Positions 33,791 to 43,422 of a stretch of 64,000 nucleotides of DNA are shown one piece after another. Positions within the stretch are counted from its first letter, which is position 1, and each line of letters opens with the position of its first letter. A model generated the notes under the pieces. It made no database searches. It saw nothing but the letters and a program-made list of their open reading frames with translations, and was not told the DNA's origin. Source of the DNA: WLXB01 sp040221475 (GTDB taxonomy: Bacteria; Pseudomonadota; Alphaproteobacteria; Rhodospirillales; Rhodospirillaceae); NCBI GenBank assembly GCA_040221475.1, contig JAVKEJ010000032.1, positions 744,001-808,000 of the forward strand, read 5' to 3'. A program made the position numbers and the translations under genes.

Positions 33791-34893
33791 CTTCTTAATC
33801 CAAATTCAAACGGCAACCGCCGGGCATTGATAAACGCCTGCTCGCTGATACGCGTCCAGGGCATTATGTCTTTGCGGAAAGCCAGAAAATCTTCAACAAT
33901 TTTACGTACAATAGGCGTGCCAGATTCATACACTTCGTTAAGCACTTCATTGGCTGCTCTACCGCTCGCCATGAGCACATCTTCCGGAAGCGCCTTGACT
34001 TGAACACCATGCTCTTGCACAAGCGTGCGGAGCGCTGGGCCAGACCGTGCGTTGTATTCCGCCAACATATCTTGGTTAGCCACGTCCGCCGCAGCTTTGA
34101 CAATCCCGCGCAATTCATCCGTCAGGGATTGCCATGCTTCTTCATTAATCATGAGTTGAAGCGCTGCCCCAGGTTCGTGATATCCATAGGAATAATAGTA
34201 TTTGCACACCTGGTAAAACCCGAGTGAGAGATCGTTATAAGGGCCCACCCATTCAGCGCCGTCGAGCGCGCCGGACTGGAGGGCTGGAAATATTTCCCCG
34301 CCCGCCAATACAACAGGCGTCGCACCTAATTTCTGAAGAATTTTGCCCTGATTACCAGGCGCGCGGAACTTTAACCCCTGCAAATCTTCGACCGAATTGA
34401 TTTCCTTTTTAAACCAACCCAGCATTTGAGTTCCGGTGTTACCGGCAAGAAATCCTCTTACCCCAAAGGGCTTATACAGTTCATCCCAAAGTTTCTGGCC
34501 ATTGCCATAACCAACCCAAGCCTCAATTTCGTTTGCCGTAAAGCCCCAGGGGAATGACGTATAGAACGCGCAGCCTTCAGATTTTCCAAGATGATAGTAA
34601 GAGGCATCATGGCCAAGCTGAGCCGTACCATCGGCGACCGCATCAAATACGCCCAAAGCCGGTACAAGCTCGTTGGCTGAATAGACTTTTACAATGATAC
34701 GCCCATTGGAAAGATCGGTAATGCGCTGCGCCAGACGGTCCGCGCCAGTTCCCAGTCCGGGCAACCCTTTCGGCCAGCTTGTGACCATGCGCCATTCTTG
34801 AATACCTTGCGAGATGGCCGGCGCGGGTAATGAAGATGCCACGGCAGCAGATCCGCCGACAGCAGCCGTTTTGATGAAAGACCGGCGCTTCAT
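33787..34893 (-). CDS. TRAP transporter substrate-binding protein (2-oxo-acid, TakP-like)
   Basis: 368 residues with a twin-arginine leader, KRRSFIKTAAVGGSAAVAS. The mature sequence follows the TakP-type DctP proteins: EWRMVTSWPKGLPGLGTGAD, GVFDAVADGTAQLGHDASYY, FPWGFTANEIEAW, the ligand-binding KFRAPGNQG segment with its Arg, and GALDGAEWVGPYND. TakP of Rhodobacter binds 2-oxo acids such as pyruvate and 2-oxobutyrate. It stands 4 nt after korB on the same strand, which supports an oxo-acid substrate. The permease genes are separate, facing the opposite direction. Confidence 0.9.
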   Translation of the reverse strand: MKRRSFIKTAAVGGSAAVASSLPAPAISQGIQEWRMVTSWPKGLPGLGTGADRLAQRITDLSNGRIIVKVYSANELVPALGVFDAVADGTAQLGHDASYYHLGKSEGCAFYTSFPWGFTANEIEAWVGYGNGQKLWDELYKPFGVRGFLAGNTGTQMLGWFKKEINSVEDLQGLKFRAPGNQGKILQKLGATPVVLAGGEIFPALQSGALDGAEWVGPYNDLSLGFYQVCKYYYSYGYHEPGAALQLMINEEAWQSLTDELRGIVKAAADVANQDMLAEYNARSGPALRTLVQEHGVQVKALPEDVLMASGRAANEVLNEVYESGTPIVRKIVEDFLAFRKDIMPWTRISEQAFINARRLPFEFGLRS

Positions 34894-34897
34894 CTGA

Positions 34898-35920
34898 TTA
34901 GGTCACCGTCCAAGTATTACCTGAACGCAACAGCACATCCAAATCGCCCAACCCTTTAGATTTCGCAGTTTCAACTTGTTCGCGGACCGCAACTTCATAA
35001 GACGGCGCGGGGTCACAATAGATGACTCCCAAGGCCACTGGCATTTCGGGCGGTTTCATTGAAACCAATAAGCCTGCCAGCACGCGATTTGTCTCGTCGT
35101 GGAAAAGAATGTCCTGCTCAGTTACGCCACCTTCGCCGATGGTCACAACTTCCAATTCAAAAGCCCCAGGCTTAATGCGCAACCCCTTATTACCTTCAGC
35201 CCCAAAAATCAGCCGTTCGCCATGCACGACATGAATCTGCGTGTCTTCTGCCGCGCTCTTGTCGGTGAAATGAGCAAATGCATTGTCATTAAACACAATA
35301 CAGTTTTGGATGATCTCAACGAAAGAGGCTCCTTTGTGATCTCGTGCGCGCTTGAAAATATGACCCAGGTTTTTGGCTTGGATATCAATGCCCCGCGCAA
35401 CAAACCTAGCGTTGCATCCTAAAGCAAAAGTACACGCATCAACTGGCGCATCGATCGACCCTTGTGGTGTCGATGGAGATTTTTGCCCGACCTTTGATGT
35501 CGGCGAGTACTGACCTTTTGTTAGGCCGTAAATTTCATTATTGAATAATAAGAACTGCACATCGACATTGCGCCGCAACACATGCAGCAAATGATTCCCC
35601 CCGATTGAGAGCGCATCCCCGTCGCCTGACACCACCCACACATCAAGATCCGGATTTGCTAGCTTTACGCCTGTGGCAACGGCAGGCGCACGCCCATGAA
35701 TAGTATGGAAACCATATGTCGCCATGTAATAAGGAAATCTCGCGGCACAGCCGATACCAGAGACAAATACGGTGTTGTCAGGCTCAGCTCCCATATCTGC
35801 CAAAGCCACCTGGACGGCTTTCAAGATGGCATAGTCACCGCAACCGGGGCACCAACGCACTTCTTGATCTGAGGCGAAATCTTTGGCTTTGAGTTTGGCG
35901 GGTTCAACTTGAACGTTCAT
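34898..35920 (-). CDS. korB: 2-Oxoacid:ferredoxin oxidoreductase, beta subunit
   Basis: 340 residues. It holds the thiamine diphosphate site: GDGDALSIGGNHLLHVLRRN with the closing NNEIYGLTKGQ, and a Cys pair in WCPGCGDYAIL that with others binds iron-sulfur. Family members oxidise 2-oxoglutarate or pyruvate to the CoA ester, reducing ferredoxin. It follows korA after 25 nt. The choice between 2-oxoglutarate and another 2-oxoacid is not settled by the sequence; KOR is the default name. A ferredoxin gene lies at 60 kb. Confidence 0.93.
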   Translation of the reverse strand: MNVQVEPAKLKAKDFASDQEVRWCPGCGDYAILKAVQVALADMGAEPDNTVFVSGIGCAARFPYYMATYGFHTIHGRAPAVATGVKLANPDLDVWVVSGDGDALSIGGNHLLHVLRRNVDVQFLLFNNEIYGLTKGQYSPTSKVGQKSPSTPQGSIDAPVDACTFALGCNARFVARGIDIQAKNLGHIFKRARDHKGASFVEIIQNCIVFNDNAFAHFTDKSAAEDTQIHVVHGERLIFGAEGNKGLRIKPGAFELEVVTIGEGGVTEQDILFHDETNRVLAGLLVSMKPPEMPVALGVIYCDPAPSYEVAVREQVETAKSKGLGDLDVLLRSGNTWTVT

Positions 35921-35945
35921 CTTTTTTCTCCAAAGGCACGTAAGC

Positions 35946-37829
35946 TTAGTTGCTCACGCGCGCTTTAATAGCTTCTTCGACTTCGCGAATGGTCAGGGGC
36001 TGACCTGTCACTTTGAGGTGACCCTCAATGTCTTGGCGTGTTTGGCTGCGCAGGAATGTCAGCAGTTGACCATTATTCATCTCCGCGACCAAAACTTTAT
36101 CGAATTTAGACAGCAACTCGATCAAGTTAGAAGGGAGCGGCCAAACATGCCTCAAATGAATGTGTGAAACACTCAAACCTGCCTCAAGCACGTTTGCCAC
36201 AGCCCGATTGATTGGGCCATAGGTCGAGCCCCATCCAACCACCGCCAAGTCACCACCCGTTTCATTACCGAGCTCAACAGACTGAAGCGGTATGTCCTTC
36301 GCTATGCCATCAATTTTGGCCGTTCTGAGATTTGTCATCTTTTGATGGTTGTCTGGGTCATAAGAAATATTGCCCGTCCCATCCGCCTTCTCAATACCAC
36401 CGATACGATGCATTAGTCCCGGCGTACCTGGCTTTACCCAAGGGCGTGCCAGTGTTTTTTCATCCCGGCTGAATGGCAAAAAGCCCTCCGGTTCTGTGCG
36501 GTGTGTAACTGGAAATGCTTCATAATCAGATAAGGATGGTATGAGCCATGGCTCCGCAGCGTTGGCAATATAGCCATCAGACAAAAGAAAGACCGGCGTC
36601 ATATACTTTGTCGCCAGGCGCACAGCCTCAATGGCCGCATCAAAACAATCCGAAGGAGAGCGAGCAGAAACGACCGGCACAGGCGCATCGCCGTTGCGCC
36701 CCCAAACTGTCAGAAATAAATCAGATTGTTCGGTCTTTGTCGGCAATCCCGTCGATGGACCAGCGCGTTGAGTGTCGACGATGATCAACGGCAACTCTGT
36801 TGAAATCGCCAGACCGATAGCTTCTGTTTTTAACGCAATACCTGGGCCCGAGCTCGCTGTGATTCCCATGTTGCCAGCATATGAGGCACCAATAGCTGAA
36901 CAAGCTGCAGCAATTTCATCTTCAGCTTGGAATGTCGTAATCCCGAAATTTTTTAATCGCGAGAGAATATGCAAAATCGGCGAAGACGGCGTAATAGGAT
37001 AGGAACAAAACATCATGTCCAAACCCGCTAACTGGCATCCTGCGGCAAGCCCCCAAGATAGCGCTTCCGCGCCCGTTACCAACCTGTATTCACCGGGCGC
37101 GAATTCAACTTCAGCAACATGAGTGCGCTGAACATCGCCAGAAACTTCAGCGGTTTCGCCATAGACGTGACCAGCCCGTAACGCCGCGATATTTGCGTTT
37201 GCAACGGGTGAGTTCACGCCGAACTTAAGCGCTATGAATTTTTCGGTTGCTTCTGTCGTGCGGTCGTACATCCAGTAGACTAAACCCAGCGTCCACATAT
37301 TCTTGGCGCGCAAGGCTTCTTTCTGGGTAACTTCAAACGGTTTGGTTGCCTCAAGAGTAAGACTAGAGATATCAATCTCCAGGGTTTTATACTCACCCAA
37401 AGTGTCGTCTTCTCTGGGGTCGACATCAAACCCGGCCTTCTTAAGATTACGAGCTGTAAAACTGCCCGTATCAAGAACAATCAACCCGCCTGTACGAACG
37501 TCCTTATAATTAACTTTCAAAGCCGCTGGATTTAGCGCCACCAAGACATCCGGTGTATCACCTGATGTCTTAATCTCGCGAGACCCGAACTTAATCTGAA
37601 ATGCAGACACACCGTAGGTCGTGCCTGTGGGCGCACGAATTTCAGCCGGAAAATCAGGGAACGTCGCTAAAGAGTTATGGTCAAGCGCCGTGGCCTGAGA
37701 AAATTGGCCGCCAAGTAACTGCACGCCATCGCCAGAATCTCCGGCAAATCTTACAACAATGGACTCCGTATCAGACACTGACGCTGTTTCTGATCTTCCA
37801 TTTTTAGACGGGTCGGCTTGCAGGTTCAT
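35946..37829 (-). CDS. korA: 2-Oxoacid:ferredoxin oxidoreductase, fused gamma-alpha subunit
   Basis: 627 residues from the ATG at 37829 (a GTG one codon upstream is possible). The gamma domain comes first (VRFAGDSGDGVQLLGGQFSQ, then EIRAPTGTTYGVSAFQIKFG), the alpha domain after about residue 215 with the CSYPITPSSPILHILS and QAEDEIAAACSAIGASYAG blocks and VDTQRAGPSTGLPTKTEQSD. This order is normal for KorA. With KorB it makes a low-potential electron source. Its 5' region at 37833-37990 holds an AT-rich segment but no clear promoter. Confidence 0.93.
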   Translation of the reverse strand: MNLQADPSKNGRSETASVSDTESIVVRFAGDSGDGVQLLGGQFSQATALDHNSLATFPDFPAEIRAPTGTTYGVSAFQIKFGSREIKTSGDTPDVLVALNPAALKVNYKDVRTGGLIVLDTGSFTARNLKKAGFDVDPREDDTLGEYKTLEIDISSLTLEATKPFEVTQKEALRAKNMWTLGLVYWMYDRTTEATEKFIALKFGVNSPVANANIAALRAGHVYGETAEVSGDVQRTHVAEVEFAPGEYRLVTGAEALSWGLAAGCQLAGLDMMFCSYPITPSSPILHILSRLKNFGITTFQAEDEIAAACSAIGASYAGNMGITASSGPGIALKTEAIGLAISTELPLIIVDTQRAGPSTGLPTKTEQSDLFLTVWGRNGDAPVPVVSARSPSDCFDAAIEAVRLATKYMTPVFLLSDGYIANAAEPWLIPSLSDYEAFPVTHRTEPEGFLPFSRDEKTLARPWVKPGTPGLMHRIGGIEKADGTGNISYDPDNHQKMTNLRTAKIDGIAKDIPLQSVELGNETGGDLAVVGWGSTYGPINRAVANVLEAGLSVSHIHLRHVWPLPSNLIELLSKFDKVLVAEMNNGQLLTFLRSQTRQDIEGHLKVTGQPLTIREVEEAIKARVSN

Positions 37830-37990
37830 CACCTTAGTCCTCTTGACCAGACGGACGCCAACGAGGCGCCGCCCAGAATGTTATGATGTTGTCATATATA
37901 AAAGCTTTTTAGAGCCTTAAGTACAGAAAACAAGACCCGACCCATCGGTTATAAGGACAAGGCACATCGTAAAAAGCGTTTCTTGAATCA

Positions 37991-39523
37991 TCAGAAAGCA
38001 TGGCCAGCGAGATCACGAGACACACGTGCAAAGGGATCGCCCCACTCTCCCGCATGCTTTTGCCAATACAATCGCATCGAGGGATACCACAGCGATTTTG
38101 ATGGTTTTTTGTGCCAATACCAAAGTCGGCCAGGGCCCGTCGGCACCAAGCACCACGTGGGTACACCGAGTGCTCCAGCAAGATGGGCTGTGGTATTCGA
38201 AGTTGTGATCACCAAATCGAGCTTTGATATAAGGCTAGCCAATCCATCAAGATCCCGGGTCGGATCAACGCCGTGGTCTGCCACGATTTCTATACCCAGA
38301 GCCTGTTGCACCGCCTTGAGGTCAGAGTCTACCGGCCCGTATTGCAATGAGAAAAATTTGCTGTCTGACCGGGCCTCAAACACGGGAGCCCAATGCTCTA
38401 TAAGATCGGTTGATTTATACGGTCCGAGACCCTCGCGTGCACTACGCCATGACAGGCCAATCTTGAGTGGAACGCGATGCTGATCGGAGAAAAGACCACC
38501 TAGAGAGAAGCCTTCTAAATCAGCCTGAAGGTAAGGTTTAATATTCTGAAAACTATCCGCATGAGGACGAAAAATTCTACCAAGACTACCCATTGCAATT
38601 TGCATGTCCGGCTGTGCCTTAATCAAGCTCTCAACCGGTGGCGTATCTTGAGAATAAACCTCTGCTTTTGGAAAACTACGCGCAAATAACGTTTGAAGAC
38701 GTGACTCACACTCCACAATCACACGGCCGGCAGATTTAACCAGATCAGGGATGATACTCGCATGCAAAATTTGGTCTCCCAGGCCCTGCTCACCCCAGAC
38801 CAAAATAGTTTTATCGTTGAGGTCTTCGCCATGCCACTCCGGAAGCGTGAAAGGCCGGGGTTCAAACCCTGACTTAAGGTCTAACTTGCGGTATTCGTAG
38901 TCGGCCCAGCCGTCAGCGTAATTCTGATTTCTCAGCCTAAGATGGCCACGATTGTGACGGGCACGGGCATGTAAGTCTTCCAACTGAATAGCGCGGTCAA
39001 AAGCCTTAGCCGCAGCTTCGTCATCGCCCTCTACAGCAGTGCATTCTGTTTGACTGAGCGCTAATCCAAGGTCACACCACGTGTCTGCCGAGTGAGGATC
39101 GAGCGCTAGCGCCTCTTTTAGAAAGGGGACAGCTTTATCTGGATCTCCCAAGCGCAGATAGACAACACCCAGGTTGCGGTTCGCAGAAATATGTTTTGGG
39201 TTGATCGCCAAAACCTTAAGCAATGCGGCACTGGCATCGTGGTTGCGGTCCGTATCCATCAGGACCCTGCTGAAATTGTAGAGCGCCTCCAGATGAGTCG
39301 GATTTTCTCTTAATGCTGCCCTGAGAGCAGCCTCCGCACGCTTCTGGTCTCTTGTTTGGCTGTAAAGACTGCCCAGCAGGTAAAGCGCTTCAACATGCTT
39401 TTTGTTTTGCTTGAGAATACGACGATAGCAACGCTCAGCGGCTTTCATATCCCCTGCTTTGTGGCGATCATATCCCTCCTTCAAAAGAGTTGAAGGCGTT
39501 TTACCTGAACCGCGTATACTCAC
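37991..39523 (-). CDS. Tetratricopeptide-repeat protein with glycosyltransferase-like C-terminal domain
   Basis: 510 residues, starting at a GTG 9 nt beyond metC. About residues 10-210 hold TPR units (e.g. HKAGDMKAAERCYRRILKQN, then LGSLYSQTRDQKRAEAALRA, the next beginning AINPKHISANRNLGVVYLRL). The C-terminal half resembles family 9-type/O-GlcNAc-transferase-like glycosyltransferases of bacteria: TILVWGEQGLGDQILHASII, RVIVECESRLQTLF, and ISKLDLVITTSNTTAHLAGA with GVPTWCLVPTG. These proteins are common in alphaproteobacteria, sometimes linked to flagellin or surface glycosylation. The partner is unknown. Confidence 0.85.
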   Translation of the reverse strand: MSIRGSGKTPSTLLKEGYDRHKAGDMKAAERCYRRILKQNKKHVEALYLLGSLYSQTRDQKRAEAALRAALRENPTHLEALYNFSRVLMDTDRNHDASAALLKVLAINPKHISANRNLGVVYLRLGDPDKAVPFLKEALALDPHSADTWCDLGLALSQTECTAVEGDDEAAAKAFDRAIQLEDLHARARHNRGHLRLRNQNYADGWADYEYRKLDLKSGFEPRPFTLPEWHGEDLNDKTILVWGEQGLGDQILHASIIPDLVKSAGRVIVECESRLQTLFARSFPKAEVYSQDTPPVESLIKAQPDMQIAMGSLGRIFRPHADSFQNIKPYLQADLEGFSLGGLFSDQHRVPLKIGLSWRSAREGLGPYKSTDLIEHWAPVFEARSDSKFFSLQYGPVDSDLKAVQQALGIEIVADHGVDPTRDLDGLASLISKLDLVITTSNTTAHLAGALGVPTWCLVPTGPGRLWYWHKKPSKSLWYPSMRLYWQKHAGEWGDPFARVSRDLAGHAF

Positions 39524-39532
39524 GCGGCAAGC

Positions 39533-40726
39533 CTAGCCGTTTTTCAGCACTGACTTAAATCGCTCCAAGCCAGCTTCGAGGTCAACGATCAGATCGTCAG
39601 GATCTTCAAGACCAATATGGAGTCTGAGTCCAGGCTCAGGGTACGCCCACGTCGTCACCGAACGTCCTTTCGCCGGAGACGATCCGCACATGAGGCTTTC
39701 ATATCCACCCCACGAATATCCCAGCGGAAAATACGCCATGCCATTGATCATCGCGTAGACAGCGTCTTTAGATGTTTCTTTGAAAACCACGCCCAATAAT
39801 CCACTTGCACCTAAAAAATCTCGCTTCCAAATTGCGTGCCCTGGATCATCCGGGAGCGCGGGGTAGAGAACACGTGCCACCTCTGGACGCGATTGTAACC
39901 ATTTCGCGATTTTAAGCGTGTTGACCTGATGGGCACGGAGACGAACGCCAAGCGTACGTAAACCGCGTGTAGCTAGGTAGGCATCGTCGGGGCTAACGGC
40001 CACCCCTAATTGCTGGCGGCCACGATATAAAGTTGGAAAATGTTTTTCGACTGCCGTGATACTGCCGAGCATGACATCCGAGTGACCCACAATGTATTTC
40101 GTGCAGGCTTGGATTGAAACATCAGCACCGAGCGTCAGGGGCTTATGAAACAACGGGGATGCCCACGTGTTGTCAATCATTACAACGATGTCTTCGTTCG
40201 CCGCATGCGCCGCTTGGGATATGGCTGGAAGATCTTGCATCTCAAAGGTATGAGAGCCTGGGCTCTCTGTAAAAATCACAGTCGTATTAGGCTGGATAAG
40301 TGATTGAATATCGGTGCCAATCAGCGGGTCGTAGTATGTGGTCTCAACACCAAAACGCACCAAAGTTTCGTCACAAAAATGACGGGTTGGCTCGTAGATA
40401 GAGTCCACCATCAGCAAATGATCGCCCGCTTTTAAAAAAGACAGCAGCGCCGTCGTCACAGCCCCCAGACCAGACGAGGCAAGCACGGTGTCAAAACCTT
40501 GCTCTAAATCTGTGATGGCTTCTTCAAGAGTCCACGATGTTGGCGACCCTTTGCGGCCATAAAACATGACCTTTTTTTGCTGGCCCAGCGCCTTGTCAGC
40601 GGCGTCATGCATGGCATCCGTATCAGAGAAAACCATGGTCGAGGCGCGATAGATCGGTGTGTTCACAACGCCATGTTTGAGTGCGTTCTTGCCACCGCCG
40701 TGGATGATTTTTGTATCTTCTTTCAT
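39533..40726 (-). CDS. metC: Cystathionine beta-lyase
   Basis: 397 residues, a PLP enzyme of the Cys/Met metabolism family. It cleaves cystathionine to homocysteine in methionine synthesis. Landmarks are the start DTKIIHGGGKNALKHGVVNT, FYGRKGSPTSWTLEEAIT, VMIDNTWASPLFHKPL and the PLP-lysine block ACTKYIVGHSDVMLG. The SYSWGGYESLM segment favours MetC over MetB/MetZ. The TPR gene follows at once on the same strand. No SAM riboswitch is evident in its leader. Confidence 0.93.
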   Translation of the reverse strand: MKEDTKIIHGGGKNALKHGVVNTPIYRASTMVFSDTDAMHDAADKALGQQKKVMFYGRKGSPTSWTLEEAITDLEQGFDTVLASSGLGAVTTALLSFLKAGDHLLMVDSIYEPTRHFCDETLVRFGVETTYYDPLIGTDIQSLIQPNTTVIFTESPGSHTFEMQDLPAISQAAHAANEDIVVMIDNTWASPLFHKPLTLGADVSIQACTKYIVGHSDVMLGSITAVEKHFPTLYRGRQQLGVAVSPDDAYLATRGLRTLGVRLRAHQVNTLKIAKWLQSRPEVARVLYPALPDDPGHAIWKRDFLGASGLLGVVFKETSKDAVYAMINGMAYFPLGYSWGGYESLMCGSSPAKGRSVTTWAYPEPGLRLHIGLEDPDDLIVDLEAGLERFKSVLKNG

Positions 40727-40839
40727 GGCGTTATCCTGTCTCTCTTTTCTCTTTCACGCAAACCCCTTTGCAGCAGAGATGAAAGACCAACTATTCGCAT
40801 AAGTGTAAACCCCTCTTAACATTAATCTTGAAACCAAAA

Positions 40840-40875
40840 GAAAACGCCCCGGCTGTTACCAGCCGGGGCGTTTTC
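40840..40875. terminator. Bidirectional terminator, TBDR1/metC
   Basis: A perfect 15-bp stem, GAAAACGCCCCGGCT and its complement, with a 6-nt loop. The arms end in A-run/T-run on both strands. It is 18 nt beyond the leftward TonB receptor gene. It is one of four related terminators here. Confidence 0.9.
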
Positions 40876-40893
40876 TCCCGTAGAAGTCTAAAT

Positions 40894-43422
40894 CTAGAAG
40901 CTCAAAGACGTCTTCAGACCAAACTGTCGCTTGTTCTGCGGGGTGACCGCAACGCCTTGATAAAAGGTGAAGAAAGCGAAATCGATCTTGCGCGAGAAGT
41001 CGGTCCAGCGCGCACACGCCGACCAGTTGTCGTCATCAAAGGCGTTCTTAACCCACAGTTCGACGCGGAGATCATCCCGCTCAACACCGGCCCGGGCATT
41101 GAACAACCAGTAGTCGTTACACTGGGCCAGATTGGCAACCGACACCCAGGTTTTGCCGAAGTAGATGGCATCGCCGCGGACAAACCAGTCCCAGTCGTCA
41201 TTGAGCGGCTGGGTGTATGTAGAGCTGATCGAGCCCGTCCATTTCGGGTAACGGGCGTGCTCGTTCCCCTTCATGTCAATAAAGTTGGCGTAGGTTTGCT
41301 CAAAGTTAGATTCGAAATCCGTGAACTCACTTGCGGCATAAGCAAGGCTAAAGTCTGTCGTCCACCCGTCTGCCAGCAACGCCTGACCTTCGAGTTCCAA
41401 GCCATAAACATCGCCGGTGCCGGTAATCGTCGTGTTCCGGGCTGTGAAAATCGGCGTGCCATCAGCCAGAGACTGCAAATCGCCAAGGGGGGTTAAGTCT
41501 TGCGGACGACACCCTGTGGAGTTTGCGTTGAAGGGTTTGCATGTTTCTTGGATGCTCGCGACCACACGGCTCTTCTGGTTTTTCCACTTGCCGTAATAGA
41601 GGGCCGTCGAGAAACTGAGGCGACTGTCAAACGCGGTTTGCTTCCAGCCGATTTCGTAGCTGTCGAGCTGTTCTTCGGGAAGAATATCAAACACACGGTC
41701 CCCAAGCTGGGCTTCATACTGGACAAGCTCTTGAGCATCCGCATTGATAAGAAACGCATTTGACTCGCCCGGCAGCACGCCTTTGGAATAGCTGGCGTAC
41801 AGGTTGGTTTCTTCAAAAGGTTGATACTGAAGAATGACACGCGGCAGGAAGGTGTTGGCGTCAATATCCACACCTGCTTTGTCTAGACGGTCTTGCTGGT
41901 AGCGACCTTCAAGGTTGACGGTGAACTGGTCCGTCACATCATAAGAGATAGCCGCAAAAACGGCAGACGTTTTAACGCTGTCGATGTTGTTGAGACCATT
42001 TGAAGTTACGAGGGTTGGAATAGGCCGACAGTCTTCGCTTTCCGCCGGAACCCCAGGCAGGGCATCCCAACAGGGGATCACGGCGCTGCCGCCCGTGCCA
42101 GATGTGGCAAAATCCTGCTCGTAGTAGTTCAAACCAACCAGCCACCGCAGGCTGTCTTCCTGGTTTGAGGTCAACCGCGCTTCAATGGAGATATCGTCCT
42201 GGGTTTGGGGGTCATTGCTGAAGTTGCGCACAAGACCTGTCAAACCCTGCTCGCGGATCCAGTTGGCTTCCATTTTGTTATAGCCACCTTGCACAACCGC
42301 ACTCATCCCGTTTTGGAATTCGTAGTCCAGCGCAGCGCTGTAGCGGTAGGTGTTTCGGACCAAGCCAATCTTATCAATGCTCGGCACACCGGAAAAAACA
42401 TCCGGCAGTGGCGCGTTGATCAGATTATCGATGATAAAATTCGGATTGGTTTCAATCGCTCCAAAAGGAATTTGCGGCCGGAGCGTTGTCACCCCGTCAA
42501 TGATCTGGAAATTGCCGAGGCGGGAAATAGCCTCGCCCTGCCTTGGAACAGCGCCACAAAACCAGTTCACAGGGTTTGCCGTTTCGCCCGCTTTTGTTGT
42601 GATGGTCTTGCCCGTACACGTGTCGTTTTCTTCACCGCCGATGAATCCGCCAGCGGGTGCCCCATCATCATCCCGACCGTAAAACGCCCGGAGACGGATA
42701 GAAAGGGCTTCATTCGGGGTCGCAAACAGGGTCGCATTGACCGAGTTCGTGGATTGCTGCCCAAGCTCGCCGCCGTCAGACGCTGTCCACATGCCACCAC
42801 GGCTGTAAAGGCGGGCACCCACGCGGGCTGCCAGCTTGCCTTCCACCAACGGGCCTTCAAAGCTGCCTGACACATCAAACTCATCGTAGGTGGCACCGGA
42901 GGCCTGAATTTTACCCGAAAACTCTTCAGTGGACGGATTTCTGGTGATGTAGTTCACCGCACCGCCAAAGGTATTGCGACCGAAGTAGGCGGCCTGCGGA
43001 CCTTTAATAACCTCAACGCGTTCTAAGTCATCCAGCGGGATAGAGTGCGTCGACCCCAGCACATAAATACCGTCAACGAACAAAGCACCAAGTTGGAAGG
43101 TTGGTATGTTCGAGTTAACGTTCATGCCCCGAAAACGAATCGCCGGATTAAAACGTCCTGGGCGCTGGCCGCCCTGGTCTGAGTACTGCAGCCCTGCAAC
43201 CTGGAGAGAAAGTTCTTCCAAGCCTTTAAAACCTGAGCGGTCTATGTCATCGGCTGAGAACACCGAAATTGCCAACGGCACCTCTTGCAATGACTCCTCG
43301 CGCTTACGCGCTGTCACCACAATTTCTTCTAGAGCCAGCGATTGTGCATAAGCAATTTCACCAAGGCCAAAGGTCAGCGCTAAGCCAGCCGCTCCGGACA
43401 ACAAATAAGCTTTAGAATCCAT
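40894..43422 (-). CDS. TonB-dependent receptor (TBDR1)
   Basis: 842 residues, outer-membrane gated importer. A signal peptide ends around LGEIAYAQS, followed by the plug, beginning EEIVVTARKREESLQEVPLA, a TonB-box-like start, and including IRFRGMN, the FVDGIY segment, VEVIKGPQAAYFGRNTFGGA and VNYITRNPS. The 22-strand barrel follows and ends with aromatic Phe (QFGLKTSLSF). Two conserved Cys pairs occur in an extracellular-type loop (CTGKTITTKAG, WFCGAVP). Substrate unknown; homologues at 44.0 and 46.8 kb. Divergent from TBDR2, with its own terminator. Confidence 0.93.
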   Translation of the reverse strand: MDSKAYLLSGAAGLALTFGLGEIAYAQSLALEEIVVTARKREESLQEVPLAISVFSADDIDRSGFKGLEELSLQVAGLQYSDQGGQRPGRFNPAIRFRGMNVNSNIPTFQLGALFVDGIYVLGSTHSIPLDDLERVEVIKGPQAAYFGRNTFGGAVNYITRNPSTEEFSGKIQASGATYDEFDVSGSFEGPLVEGKLAARVGARLYSRGGMWTASDGGELGQQSTNSVNATLFATPNEALSIRLRAFYGRDDDGAPAGGFIGGEENDTCTGKTITTKAGETANPVNWFCGAVPRQGEAISRLGNFQIIDGVTTLRPQIPFGAIETNPNFIIDNLINAPLPDVFSGVPSIDKIGLVRNTYRYSAALDYEFQNGMSAVVQGGYNKMEANWIREQGLTGLVRNFSNDPQTQDDISIEARLTSNQEDSLRWLVGLNYYEQDFATSGTGGSAVIPCWDALPGVPAESEDCRPIPTLVTSNGLNNIDSVKTSAVFAAISYDVTDQFTVNLEGRYQQDRLDKAGVDIDANTFLPRVILQYQPFEETNLYASYSKGVLPGESNAFLINADAQELVQYEAQLGDRVFDILPEEQLDSYEIGWKQTAFDSRLSFSTALYYGKWKNQKSRVVASIQETCKPFNANSTGCRPQDLTPLGDLQSLADGTPIFTARNTTITGTGDVYGLELEGQALLADGWTTDFSLAYAASEFTDFESNFEQTYANFIDMKGNEHARYPKWTGSISSTYTQPLNDDWDWFVRGDAIYFGKTWVSVANLAQCNDYWLFNARAGVERDDLRVELWVKNAFDDDNWSACARWTDFSRKIDFAFFTFYQGVAVTPQNKRQFGLKTSLSF

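Noticed and set aside
37909..38181. 90-codon leftward frame past the TPR gene
   Set aside because: Mostly inside the TPR gene in another frame, Cys/Arg-rich and without features.
40727..40839. SAM riboswitch before metC
   Set aside because: I could not find the conserved core or pseudoknot pairing in the leader.
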